A stretch of DNA of 64,000 nucleotides from Macrosoma leucophasiata. Lineage: Eukaryota; Arthropoda; Insecta; Lepidoptera; Hedylidae. The stretch spans positions 13,601,001 to 13,665,000 of the forward strand of contig JAWQUS010000016.1 of the NCBI GenBank assembly GCA_036365455.1. Direction: 5' to 3'. The notes under the pieces were generated by a model. It was not told the origin of the DNA. It worked only from the letters and a program-made list of their open reading frames with translations, and did not search any database. The position numbers were made by a program, and so were the translations under genes. How positions within the stretch are numbered: the first letter of the stretch is position 1; the number at the start of each line of letters is the position of its first letter. Of the stretch, positions 30,786 to 41,064 are shown one piece after another.

Positions 30786-30844
30786 TTCTTCTTTAATCGC
30801 CTCTTATCAGATAGGAAAACTGATAGGAGGCGATTAAAGAAGAA
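30786..30844. repeat. near-perfect palindrome, 25-bp arms, 9-nt loop
   Basis: The left arm (30786-30810) and right arm (30820-30844) around AATCGCCTCTTATCAG / CTGATAGGAGGCGATT differ at one position; the loop is ATAGGAAAA. Confidence 0.93.
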
Positions 30845-31135
30845 AAACGGAAACAAAAAAAAACATTTCTTGGATTTTTTGTTTGTCTGTCTGCTCTGTC
30901 TGGTACGTTATTACATCGAATCTACTCAAGGGATTTGAACGTGGTTTTCACAGGTGGGTTAAATTATAATCAGGAGCGTTGTAAAACCTTTGTTTCGTCA
31001 AATACGGTTGAAAGAAAATAAGTTATGGTCATTTGAAAATTTACTGCAGTTTACATAAACGTATATAATTTAGATTTCTCCACCTTTCACGCTCAAGCGA
31101 CATACACGCAGGCGGAGCCACGGGGAACAGCCAGT
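30845..31135 (+). repeat. moth repeat remnant
   Basis: GTTTGTCTGTCTGCTCTGTC, AATTTAATTATAATC-like text and an end GGCGGAGCCACGGGGAACAGCC: the same style of end as other repeats here. Confidence 0.45.
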
Positions 31136-31629
31136 GTTAAGTAAAAGAAAGAATGGTTAAAATAATCCTCGTAACGAATCCAACAGACAACCAGATATAA
31201 CAGATCCAAACTCCCGCTACGCCTTGTCTCTGTTGCCACACCACGCACCACGCAGCCGTAGCGCGGCGTAGACAATGAACGCGTAGAATCGCCCAGCAAT
31301 AGAAGACACTTACTCACTTTTTGCCAACGCATATGCAGTATTTTCTATTCTGTCTTGATGCTGAAAAAGACCGCAACTTTAGTAATTCATCGCCACATTT
31401 TTTATCTGATGGAATCCTAAAAGTACGGCCAAATAACCTTTAAATTAAATTAGGTGCGCAATGAGCGCGTTGGATCCCATATTTTAAACGAAACTGATTT
31501 TGTGGTCTTGAGAATAAATATTTTCAAGTTTACCTAAATAGGCACTGATCTAGTGTTTGATACATTTACCAAATTGTACATTTATTAATCCATATTTTGA
31601 TATCTCTTTTATCCGTAGATGAGCTATAA
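31136..31629. other. no supported gene
   Basis: A GC-richer patch lies at 31215-31300 (CACCACGCACCACGCAGCCG). A 79-codon minus-strand frame crosses it but shows no known motif. Confidence 0.4.
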
Positions 31630-31775
31630 TTAATAAAGAGTGGATATTCCATCGAAAAAGTCAGTAAGCAGAGGGGTGCCGTGTGGAGTTGTTCAGTTAA
31701 TCCCCTGAACTCTATATCCGTAATATCACACCGAGAAAGTTACGCTTGACTTGTTTGAGGTGTTCTCTAAGTATA
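31630..31775. repeat. local repeat H, copy 4
   Basis: GTGGATATTCCATCGAAAAA, GAGGGGTGCCGTGTGGAGTT, CTGAACTCTATATCCGTAAT and TTGACTTGTTTGAGGTG. Confidence 0.7.
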
Positions 31776-31954
31776 TGGTTATACATTTTTCCACATTTCT
31801 ACTTCCTTTTCTGCCATTAGATCTTACCGACGGCTTTGTCTGCGTAGAACTCATTATTTAAAAGTTTCAAGGACGTGAATGTTTTTTTATTTCCCTTTGA
31901 AAAAATGACTGATGAAAACAGGGAGTTACAGAGGTCTGTTGCGGCAAACATCAT

Positions 31955-32208
31955 ATTTTTTTTTCTGTTATGGAAATGGCAAAGATGCATGCAGTTCACA
32001 TTGATGTTAAGTGATGACTGCAGCCTATAGACACCCACACAAAGACCGAGGTCAAAATGCAGATGCGTTACCACTCCTGAGGCCTAAGGTGTTATGCCTC
32101 TGTGCCGGAAATTACAGGGCCGTACATTACCACCTGACACGATAGTGCTAAACACTACCATTTAGCGGCAAGTATAGCGAGCTCCGTCACTGGAGCTCTA
32201 CCACCAGT
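31955..32208 (-). mobile_element. SINE-B copy with a small head deletion
   Basis: Poly(T), then the body in order to CTCTACCACCAGT. About 30 bp around ATTACCTAATATACTTG and GCACCACCGC is missing. Confidence 0.82.
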
Positions 32209-33210
32209 AAAAGTCTTTCAAATTGCCTGTCATGTATACAACAATCAAACAGTAGGTAGCTATACAAAAGTTTGTGCATGTTATATCTAGTATGAGTACT
32301 ATCAAATGACTTAAGGCAATTTTAATTTGGAAATAACCAAACTAAGAAATCTCACTGTGAAGTTAAAAACCGATCATCAATTGCATTTCACAGGAAAGAA
32401 GCTCTCGTTGTAACCTATTTTTATAGATGGTGAGGAAATTGATAAAACGCAATAAGTCATTGTTTATGAGTGTGACGGAGGTAAAGGGAGATCCAATGCC
32501 AAACTCACGCGTGGTCCGTTGTTCGAGCCCACATTAATTACGAGCCGAGGCGGTGTCACGTGAAATATGAACCTGCAGCGATATCGCCACTATTGCATTG
32601 TGATGCTTTTGAATTATTTATGAGGCATCCGACAGAAAACGCATATGAATTTAGACTGATCACGACATAACTAACCGTAAACCTTAGTTGAGCAGAAAAT
32701 TGAATTAATATTTACGATTTTCAATGCTACGGTATTGCACCGATGGTGTTTTTGTTTGTTTTGAATTGAATCGGAGCGTTGGTTTATCTAAACGTCACGC
32801 CTACATTATTAGTCGTCTGTTTGGTTAGTTAAGCAAATTAATTTGTTTGGGATTGTGGGCTTATTCGACATTGCATTGGATTTTCTGAATGCTCATATGG
32901 CATTGTAATAAGTGTGGGCTTTCTGTGATATATGATCTTGAAACTCATTTGATTATGGTAATAAATTTATAAGTAACTAATGGTCATTTAGTGTAAAATA
33001 TTTATATTAATAACTCAACGTCTCCAATAGATAAACAAAAATGTGTATCACCTAAATTCTAGACATTTTTTTATAGCCTCGCGAGGCATTTGCCGCTCGC
33101 TCTGTGTGGACGCGCCTATTCCGCACTAACTTATTAAGTTCAGAATTTATAGAAAATAGCTTGACTTTGATCAAAACCTACCTTAAACCTAAAAAGGTAT
33201 TGATAATTCA
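32209..33210. other. one kilobase without a recognised feature
   Basis: Unassigned, mostly AT-rich. TTGTTCGAGCCCAC at about 32519 looks B-box-like but has no partner A box. No frame with a motif. Confidence 0.4.
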
Positions 33211-33507
33211 AAATTTTTTTTATTTTTTTTATGTAATTGAAGTAGCAAACAAGCATGCAGTTCAAATTGATGTTAAGTGATGACTGCAGCCTATAGACAC
33301 CCACACAAAGACCAAGGTCAAAATGCAAATGCGTTACCACTCCTGAGGCCTAAGGTGTTATGCCTCTGTGCCGGAAATTACAGGGCCGTACATTACCACC
33401 TGACCGGAACACGATAGTGCTGAACACTACCATTTAGCGGCAAGTAAATCAGGTAATGCGGTGGTGCCTACGCCCGCGAGCTCCGTCACTGGAGCTCTAC
33501 CACCAGT
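33211..33507 (-). mobile_element. SINE-B, full-length copy
   Basis: T-run, GAAGTAGCAAACAAGCATGC through to GAGCTCTACCACCAGT at 33507, all blocks present. Confidence 0.87.
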
Positions 33508-34262
33508 GATGTTAGTATCTTTCGGATAATGCAATAAACATAATATTTATTTTATTGAGTAGATTTCATTGTAACGGGTAACTTGGTTGGTTTTGTTTTG
33601 GTAACCCGCCTAGGACGGGACAGAGAGGGGTCGCATGAATAGAATAGAATAGAATAGAAAATATTTTTATTTCGAATAGATCTTTACAGATACTTTCAAA
33701 ACGTCAATAAATCATAAACTACCTAGAGCGAATAACCATTACATATAGTAAAGAAAAATCATATATTAATAGTAAATTAAAAATTAAAATTTAAACTATT
33801 TGGTTAAAACATAATAATCATAAAATTTTTCAATTCCTTCAATGATAATAAATGAAGAAAAAGAAAAACTTATTCGTCAAGATCAATGTTATTCACTTAG
33901 CAGAGTTCCAAGTGCAGTCACTACTGAGTAGAACTCCGCTACCCAACAAACTCAGTAAGAGCTCTTTTAAATGAAAGCTTAAATCTAGTACAGATTATCG
34001 TGAAAAATCAAATAATGTCAACGTCCATAGCATAGATGCAAATAAACTGCTATCTACTAAATGCGATGTAGCCCCTGCAAACCAGAACAGACCAGTCCCC
34101 ACCAACAGCACCCGTTCACGAGTATGACGCATGTGACAGCCATTGCCCTCCTCGACCATTTTAGAGGGAAGTGAGCAACCAGCCACACGACGCTGCCAAA
34201 GGACGCCATGGACATACCTTAAAACGGACATTTGATCTAGAATGTCAATATACATTTTTTTT
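33508..34262 (-). repeat. possible LINE 3' part with AGAAT tail
   Basis: AGAATAGAATAGAATAGAAA (33640-33659) next to TTTTTATTTCGAATAGATC resembles a reversed LINE tail. A minus-strand frame at 33995-34255 has no motif I can name. The assignment is weak. Confidence 0.35.
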
Positions 34263-35459
34263 ATTTGATTACGGATCCTAACATTCTTAATAATAATTGC
34301 CTATAATTTGTTACCTAATGAATCCAATCTATGAATAAAATTCATAATTAAAATCTTCCTCAATCGAGGACGTAACTATAACGATATCAAATAAAATGGA
34401 GATAATGCTTTTGATGAGAGCAGATCATTTCCTACTTCCGTTATATCTGTCCATACGTTACATTATTACCCACTAACCTTATACTTAATGTTAGTATCTG
34501 GTGTTTCCCTTAGAATGCTTAGTTCTAGATAATGTTCCAGATAAGCCACGGTAACGATGATTAAATGACTCGCTTATGTGAGAGCAAGTAATAATATGGC
34601 GTTCGCATTTTGTTTTAGTATATATGTCAAATAGAGCTGTAATAAATTAGGTCGCGTGTATTTGTTAGCCCTGTAGCTTATGTTTTACTTTTATGCCATA
34701 TATTATGAAGCTGTAACAATAAACTAAAATATCTATGTACTGAACATTATATTTTTTTCTAACATGGAGGTTGCCTCCTAAAGTACGAAAACCGTAAAAA
34801 CGTAGCCTCCACGTTACCTAATCAGCACAATTTTGTATCAGCTTTTTTCACATATAATTATGTAGCTGAATAAATTATCTCAATGAAAATGTGTTGAAAA
34901 TAAACAAAAAAACATACCCTCTAAAAATGTCGTGGTCAGCTCAATCGCAGTATCGGAAAAACGTTGTTTCAAGTTATTTTCATATTTTGGACGCCGTGTT
35001 TCCCGAGGAAAATCGTCAGTTTTATAGGTCTCTTACTTGCACCGTTCATGTACACTATGTATCATCTTTAGTTTTACTAGTATAAACATCCGCGTTAATT
35101 ATCTTTAGTCAGGATGTGTTAGTGTTACAAACAGGAATGTGTATGTTATGTTAGTTTGAAATTATTGCGAATTTAAAGAATCATGGCAAGATTTGTACAA
35201 AAAAAAATAAAAACAAAAAAAGATAAAAGGTATAAGAGCTTTGAAATATTACCTGAGACCCTAAAGTAGGTATATCACACGATGTTTTATATATTTTTAC
35301 CTTTTAGGAATAAAAAGTATACAATTAAAATTTAGTGTTAAGACCTCCGTCTTCTACTATTGGTAGGAAAGATAATTTTTATTCAAGTGAGGTAAAAATA
35401 CTTAAAATACCAAACAAAACTCTCTTTTTTAAGACTTTTTATGTATGTATGTATGTGTG
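34263..35459. other. 1.2 kb without a recognised feature
   Basis: AT-rich DNA. Frames of 64 and up to 108 codons have no motif; the longer one runs into the next repeat. Confidence 0.4.
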
Positions 35460-35665
35460 TATTTTCACGCCAGGTCCCTTACAGGGTAGGCAGAGAGGGC
35501 GAGCGCCAGATATCCCGGTCCTGACAAAACTCCCGTGCTTCTTCTACATTCATCATTCTCTTCATACATGCACGTCATTCTTAACACTTTTGACCCCATT
35601 CTCAGACAACACCCGGCCTATTTGGTCTTGGTGGGTCAGTCTTTTTGGACACTCTAAATAATATT
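35460..35665. repeat. moth repeat, probably a LINE tail
   Basis: CACGCCAGGTCCCTTACAGG, GATATCCCGGTCCTGACAAA and CATCATTCTCTTCATACATG read like a conserved LINE segment, but no intact frame shows. Confidence 0.45.
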
Positions 35666-35711
35666 TCTAAGCTGTTTACTCATTTAGACTCAACGTCTCT
35701 ACACGAGAAAT

Positions 35712-35766
35712 TCTGCAAATATAATTTCTATAAGGCCGAATACCTTGTAGAAATTATATTTGCAGA
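35712..35766. repeat. near-perfect palindrome, 24-bp arms, 7-nt loop
   Basis: TCTGCAAATATAATTTCT begins the left arm at 35712; the inverse ends at 35766, with one mismatch and loop CCGAATA. A SINE-B remnant (GGCACAGAGGCATAACAATT) follows at once, up to about 35840. Confidence 0.93.
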
Positions 35767-35840
35767 TTTTGACAATGGCACAGAGGCATAACAATTTAGG
35801 CTTCGGGACTATTAATGCATTTACATTCTAGCTCTGGCAA

Positions 35841-36177
35841 AAGAGACTAATCGTGGTTATCGTTTGTATGCAAGAATATGCAAGCCTGTCTTTACCAATG
35901 TAGAAATCTTTACCAAAGTCGTCATGCTATGAATAGCACAAAATGGTGCCTCAACGGACGTGTCACATGACAGATGCACTTTATCAAACGAGTGGCAAAT
36001 CCCATGCGTGTGACGGTTTGACGAGCTGCTTTGCTGTCTGTCGCGTCAAAGCTACAATATTGCACGCTGTTCATTAAATATTAGCCACAATTAATAAATG
36101 AGCACGTCATGTTTCCAGTTGATAATTCATAGTTTAGTAATCGCTGTGGGATTATCCATCATTTCAACTGAAAGATG
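35841..36177. other. no recognisable feature
   Basis: Unassigned non-coding DNA. Confidence 0.4.
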
Positions 36178-36305
36178 ACTGCTGAATCAAAGCCTCCCCA
36201 TTAGGGATGTGCCATCATCGCCACGCTTGGCATGTAGATTAGCGATCGCAGTGCCGGTAGTTTTATCGCAAGACGCTGCTGCCATCTTGTATTATTAACT
36301 TGAAC
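36178..36305 (-). repeat. LINE 3'-end fragment
   Basis: GAATCAAAGCCTCCCCATTA, CGCCACGCTTGGCATGTAGA and TTATCGCAAGACGCTGCTGCC: the same tail as at 21461-21645. Confidence 0.6.
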
Positions 36306-36477
36306 TTACTACCGCTTCATTGGGATGGTTGAATCGCTATTGTAAGGTTGATTGACGGCACTAGAGGAAGAATTCTATTTCAGTAGGTGAAAACATTTCC
36401 GTTCCTGGGCGTTAGGGTTGTCACGTTCCGATGCCAGCAAATGCTATGGTATACTGAATTCATTTGTTACAGACGTC

Positions 36478-36642
36478 TTTTTATGTAATGGAAGTGGCAA
36501 ACAAGCATGCATTTCACATTGATGTTAAGTGATGACTGCAGCCTATAGACACCCACACTAATACCAAGGTCAAAATGCAGATGCGTTACCACTCCTGAGG
36601 CCTAAGGTGTTATGCCTCTGTGCCGGTTATTACAGGGCTGTC
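36478..36642 (-). mobile_element. SINE-B, 5'-truncated copy
   Basis: GGAAGTGGCAAACAAGCATG through CTGTGCCGGTTATTACAGGG; the head half is absent. Confidence 0.8.
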
Positions 36643-37018
36643 TTCCTCATTCTTCGTTTTAAGTATTCAAAACATTATATTCTATGATATTCCGCCCAAA
36701 TAAATTCTACTACTGTAAATTATATACAACTAGCTCAAATAAAGCGGCACGTGAATCCATCAACATGAGTCCATTAACCACGGGGAAAGACGCGAAGAAA
36801 CACTACCTACACATATGACATACTAAGATAGTTGAATCTATTTTAGGCTAAATGTAATACTGCATACAAAATGGAATGGTGAAATGGTCTCATTATTTAT
36901 TGTTCTCATATAAGTTTTTGAGAATTTAACATTTTTTAAAAAAAATTTTAGAACGTCAATGCTTAGATAATAATATATATGTAACTTAAAGCTTTTTTTT
37001 AGAAAATACAGGAAAGAA
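36643..37018. other. no recognisable feature
   Basis: AT-rich, non-coding. Confidence 0.4.
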
Positions 37019-37019
37019 A

Positions 37020-37112
37020 AAGTTGACTTCGGACAGGAATTGAACCTGCGACCTCAGATAACCAGTCCAGCTACTTTACCACTCAGCTACCGTAACTTCT
37101 TTGACTATTTAA
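37020..37112 (-). repeat. tRNA-like SINE head
   Basis: The minus strand reads GTAGCTGAGTGGTAAAGTAGC then GGTTCAATTCC, i.e. D-arm and T-arm-like blocks with A/B box spacing. The anticodon arm (GGACTGGTTATCTGAGG) does not pair and the acceptor ends do not match, so I call a tRNA-derived relic and not a gene. Confidence 0.55.
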
Positions 37113-37598
37113 TTATCTCCCATCTGTTAATCTACCTGAAGTTTTCAGGTATGTACAGGAACACTTTTTGGTTATTCACCTACTCCTTATTTAAAAAGTC
37201 ACTCCATTTTGTAAATTAAACATTACCCAGTAAATAACTTACGCAAAACAAATGAAATATGAGCGTAAGGTCAAGTAAAAGCTAGATTGGACACAAAGCA
37301 ATATATCTCGTTATTTTATTCGTCATGAGTTACTGCGGTCACTGATTGTTCTATCAACCGCGTGTAATATTTTTTCGCCCCTTATAAATCAGTGTTTCTG
37401 ATATGGGCTATTTATAACGGGAAGCGTGAGATGTATTGTCCCTGGGGCGATAATGTACGTATACGCTTCGTGTCTCGTGACTTTTTCCCGGGGGATATCT
37501 TGCTTCTTCGTTGTCTAAGATCGACAGAGTGAACTATTCAATACGGTACAAAAGGGAAGCGATTTAGATGAAGATCTGTATAAACATACATTTATATA
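37113..37598. other. no recognisable feature
   Basis: Unassigned non-coding DNA. Confidence 0.4.
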
Positions 37599-37957
37599 AT
37601 AATGGCAACCCATTATACGTCCCACTGCTGGGCACGAGCCTCTTCCCTTTTTTTTGGGGGGAGGCCTGGAGCTTACTCCACCACGCTGCTCTAATGCGGA
37701 TTGGTGGAGGTGGGTGGGTTAGTGGCCAACCCGCTGTCGGATATTTTCAAACCGTCCATAAGGCCTCCGACAAGGTTTAACGACTGCTATCCATCAATAG
37801 CAACCGGGACCGAAGGCTTAACGTGCCCTCCGAAGCACGGAAACGCGCATTTAATTTGCCACTAGCGGTCACCCATCACACTACCCGACCGTGCCCGTGG
37901 TGCTTAACCAAGTAGATCGCTTACAATCTACACCAGCCGCTGGGCTATGCGCGCTTC
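37599..37957 (-). mobile_element. 5S-like SINE, full-length copy
   Basis: On the minus strand: GGTTAAGCACCACGGGCACG, then GATGGGTGACCGC (plus strand 37865-37877), a closer match to the 5S C-box than the 1563 copy, then the shared body to CCCAGCAGTGGGACG. Target duplications are unclear here. Confidence 0.75.
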
Positions 37958-38677
37958 CGTACATGTATATGTGATTCATAGTGTTAAGTGATTTGGATCA
38001 CAAACATTACTTTAAATTATGTAACTCTTCCTTCATACAGGCATTCGGTTTCTGACAGTTATGTTCCATAGTTTATTGCTGTACCACCGCGCCATTTTAG
38101 TACTGGCGCGGCGATACCGCAACAGTGAACACGCCCTTAGAAACACATACGCTACGAAACGGGATCCTGTAATTTATCAAAACGGTATGTGCTGTTCGAA
38201 AGTGGTGTTAGGGACTCAATCTTTCTGTTATCTCAGCGTTTCTATCATGTTCTTCAAACAACTTCATGTTTTCTTCCAAAAAGCCAAGGATGTATCTCTC
38301 TATATTAACTGGGACTCAAAAAATATTATTAGTTCCTGGATACGAGTATATTGATATTAATCGGGTACACATCCAAATAAAGGGATTGTTGATATATGTA
38401 TTACCCCAATTACACTTCAGTGCAGGTGTGTTGTGTACCTTTACCCTAATTATTTTTCTTTCTGTTTGGCTAAAGGATGTACAAAACATAATATTAATAA
38501 TGTATTTGATCAAACTGATTGTACTGGCTGTTATGGTTGTTATTAACATTTTCATCTGTGATTACAAGTCTACAAGTCGAACACAGTTTGATTTAAGAAG
38601 TTAAGAGTTCATTCCTGGTGCTTAGCAATCAAACACATATTTTTACATCATACTTCGAGGAAATAAGCCGTAAAGAG
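37958..38677. other. no supported gene
   Basis: Plus-strand frames of 97 and 112 codons at 38061-38604 overlap each other. They carry no motif I recognise and no splice context I can defend. Confidence 0.35.
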
Positions 38678-38907
38678 CAGTTAAGTAAACTCAGAATCTT
38701 ATAACACTGTGAAATAACGTGAAATGAGGATCGAGGAAAATTTTCCCACGACGCTTGCAAAGTACTTAGGGCCGCTGAAAGTATATCCGCTTTGTTTGCA
38801 AAGCAAGCAACGATCGAGGACGACGTACTATCTAAGCATAATGTGTTAGAGAACGTTTTAAGCACTTTAGTCTTTGTTTCGCTCGGTATTATGTAATTGT
38901 TGTGCTT
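38678..38907. repeat. local duplication, copy 1
   Basis: AGTAAACTCAGAATCTTATAA to TCTTTGTTTCG and AATTGTTGTGC match 39718-39935 closely. The minus strand stays open across both (STSSSIVACFANK..ILS.ALSTL), which may be a LINE-derived coding remnant. Each copy is followed by a SINE-B. Confidence 0.75.
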
Positions 38908-38930
38908 AATAAGATCATGTAGTTCGTTTT

Positions 38931-39206
38931 ACTGGTGGTAGAGCTCCAGTGACGGAGCTCGCGGGCGTAGGTACCACTGCGTTACCTAATATACTTGCCG
39001 CTAAATGGTAGTGTTCAGCACTATCGTGTTCCGGTCAGGTGGTAATGTACGGCCCTGAAATTGCCGGCACAAAGGTATAACACCTTAGGCCTCAGGAGTG
39101 GTAACGCATCTGCATTTCGACCTTGGTCTTTTTGTGGGTGCCTATATCATCACTTAACATCAATTTGAACTGCATGCTTGTTTGCTACTTCCATAACATA
39201 AAAAAA
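38931..39206 (+). mobile_element. SINE-B copy
   Basis: Head ACTGGTGGTAGAGCTCCAGT to CCATAACATAAAAAAAG; a short gap replaces GGCTGCAG in the 3' part. Confidence 0.85.
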
Positions 39207-39420
39207 GTAAAATATGATGAAAATAGAACACAACTTTACGCCTATATTTGTCCGAACAGGTTGCATAAATATATTTATGTGTGCTTCTACGATTTACCAT
39301 CTAGTTTCAATTTGTGTGTCATGAATTAAAACAGCAGATAACTGATATGCGCCGGGCACATTACCAGCCACAGATATTGAAACAGATATTCAATCAATAA
39401 AAAAAATCCAATTTTACAAT
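39207..39420. other. no recognisable feature
   Basis: Non-coding. Confidence 0.4.
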
Positions 39421-39500
39421 CTCGGGGTTATCATCGAACCTTGGACTTCGGATTTAGCAGTAGTCCAGTGACTTAATACCACTAAACCACCGGCAGATAT
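39421..39500 (-). repeat. tRNA-like SINE head
   Basis: The minus strand reads GGTGGTTTAGTGGTATTAAG, ACTGGACTACTGC, then AAGGTTCGATGATAACC: D-arm and T-arm-like blocks. No proper anticodon stem. Confidence 0.5.
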
Positions 39501-39717
39501 AGTATTGACTGGATAATGTAGTTTTATGAAGTTCATTCTTTTTAAAATCTTTAAGCGTTGCTAAATCTAGTTGATATTATATTTTTCTGAAATACAATTG
39601 CAACTAGATTTAAAGGATTAATGACAGAATAATAAAAAATATGTTATACGTTGTTGCTACTTGATCAAACTAAAATGTTTCCACGTCATATTTTGAGATA
39701 ATAATCTACGAACACCA

Positions 39718-39940
39718 GTAAAGTAAACTCGGAATCTTATAACCCTGTGAAATGAGGATCGAGGAAAATTTTCCCACGACGCTTGCAAAGTACTTAGAGC
39801 CACTGAAAGTATATCAACTTTGTTTGCAAAGCAAGCAACGATCGAGGACGACGTACTATCTAAGCATAATGTGTTAGACAACATTCTAAGCACCTTACTG
39901 TCTTTGTTTCGGTTGGTATATGTAGTAATTGTTGTGCGTA
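39718..39940. repeat. local duplication, copy 2
   Basis: AGTAAACTCGGAATCTTATAA, CGACGCTTGCAAAGTACTTA and GAGGACGACGTACTATCTAAG match copy 1 with scattered changes and a short deletion. Confidence 0.75.
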
Positions 39941-40008
39941 TTGAGGTTTTACAAACTCGAACAACTTTATTGTGAAACATTACTTAGCCCCGAATTGCGA
40001 GAGTACTT

Positions 40009-40290
40009 ACTGGTGGTAGTGCTACAGTGACGGAGCTCGCGGGCGTAGGAACCACTGCATTACCTAATAAACTTACCGCTAAATGGTAGTGTTCAGCACT
40101 ATCATGTTCCGGTTAGGTGGTAATGTACGGCCCTGTAATTTCCGGTACAGATGCATAACACCTTGGGCCTCAGGAGTGGTAACGCATCTGCATTTTTACC
40201 TTAGTCTTTATGTGGGTGTCTATAGGCTGCAGTCACTTAACATCAATGTGAACTGCATGCTTGTTTGCCACTCCCATTACATAAAAAAAA
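40009..40290 (+). mobile_element. SINE-B copy
   Basis: Head ACTGGTGGTAGTGCTACAGT, body complete, A-run 40283-40290. Confidence 0.85.
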
Positions 40291-41053
40291 GACAATTTGC
40301 GTCAACTTTCTCAAATTATTTCATAAGTACTTCTTTATTTTACTCTATTTGTACTTTTGAAGGATATTTTCTGTGGAAGTCGTACGGACAGAAAGACGAA
40401 CAGTCAAGTGATTCAAGTAAGCGTTCGGTATTTTCCTTTTGAGTTAAGGAACTATACTAAATTATAGTGAATTTTCACCAAATAAGATATTAAGGTACAA
40501 AACTAGCTAAAGCAGTAGATATGCTCAGAAATGTGTGAAATAAAATTATATGAATCTACATAATTATTCAGAAGCAAGCCATCATGATCAAGCTTCTCGC
40601 GGCGGTAGTTAGAACACTGATCGTCAATAAATCAAAACTTAAAGTACTACTACTATTCATATAAAAACCTTTGATAATAATGTCAATATAATGATAACAT
40701 ATGAACGACAAGTACCTTTATTATTTCAACAACATCAAAGATATAAAAGAAGATTGAAAATAGACGCTGAAAACAACTAAGCAGTGGCAGAAGTATCTTT
40801 GACAGACTGACATTCAAACGATGAAAAGATTTTTTATGTAGACTTCCCTTGAAGTACCAAAAATATTTTATATCCATTGGGTGCTTTATAAAAACCTTCT
40901 TAAACATATTATATACGAAAATTAGGACCAAAACAAATTCAAATGAAAATAAAAAGGTCACAAGCTCTTGATTGGTATATATACCAATCGTTGCTCTGGC
41001 AATTTATATGTTGTCTTTCAACATTTTGTAAAAATATCCGCTTCATCATGACT
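40291..41053. other. no recognisable gene
   Basis: AT-rich. A 20-bp perfect palindrome GATTGGTATATATACCAATC lies at 40970-40989. A minus-strand 92-codon frame is hydrophobic but has no family signature. Confidence 0.45.
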
Positions 41054-41064
41054 TTAAAGGTATA

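Noticed and set aside
37020..37112. Possible tRNA gene on the minus strand
   Set aside because: The anticodon stem does not pair and the ends are not complementary.
38061..38604. Possible host exon (97- and 112-codon frames)
   Set aside because: No domain, no convincing splice sites, overlapping frames; insufficient support.
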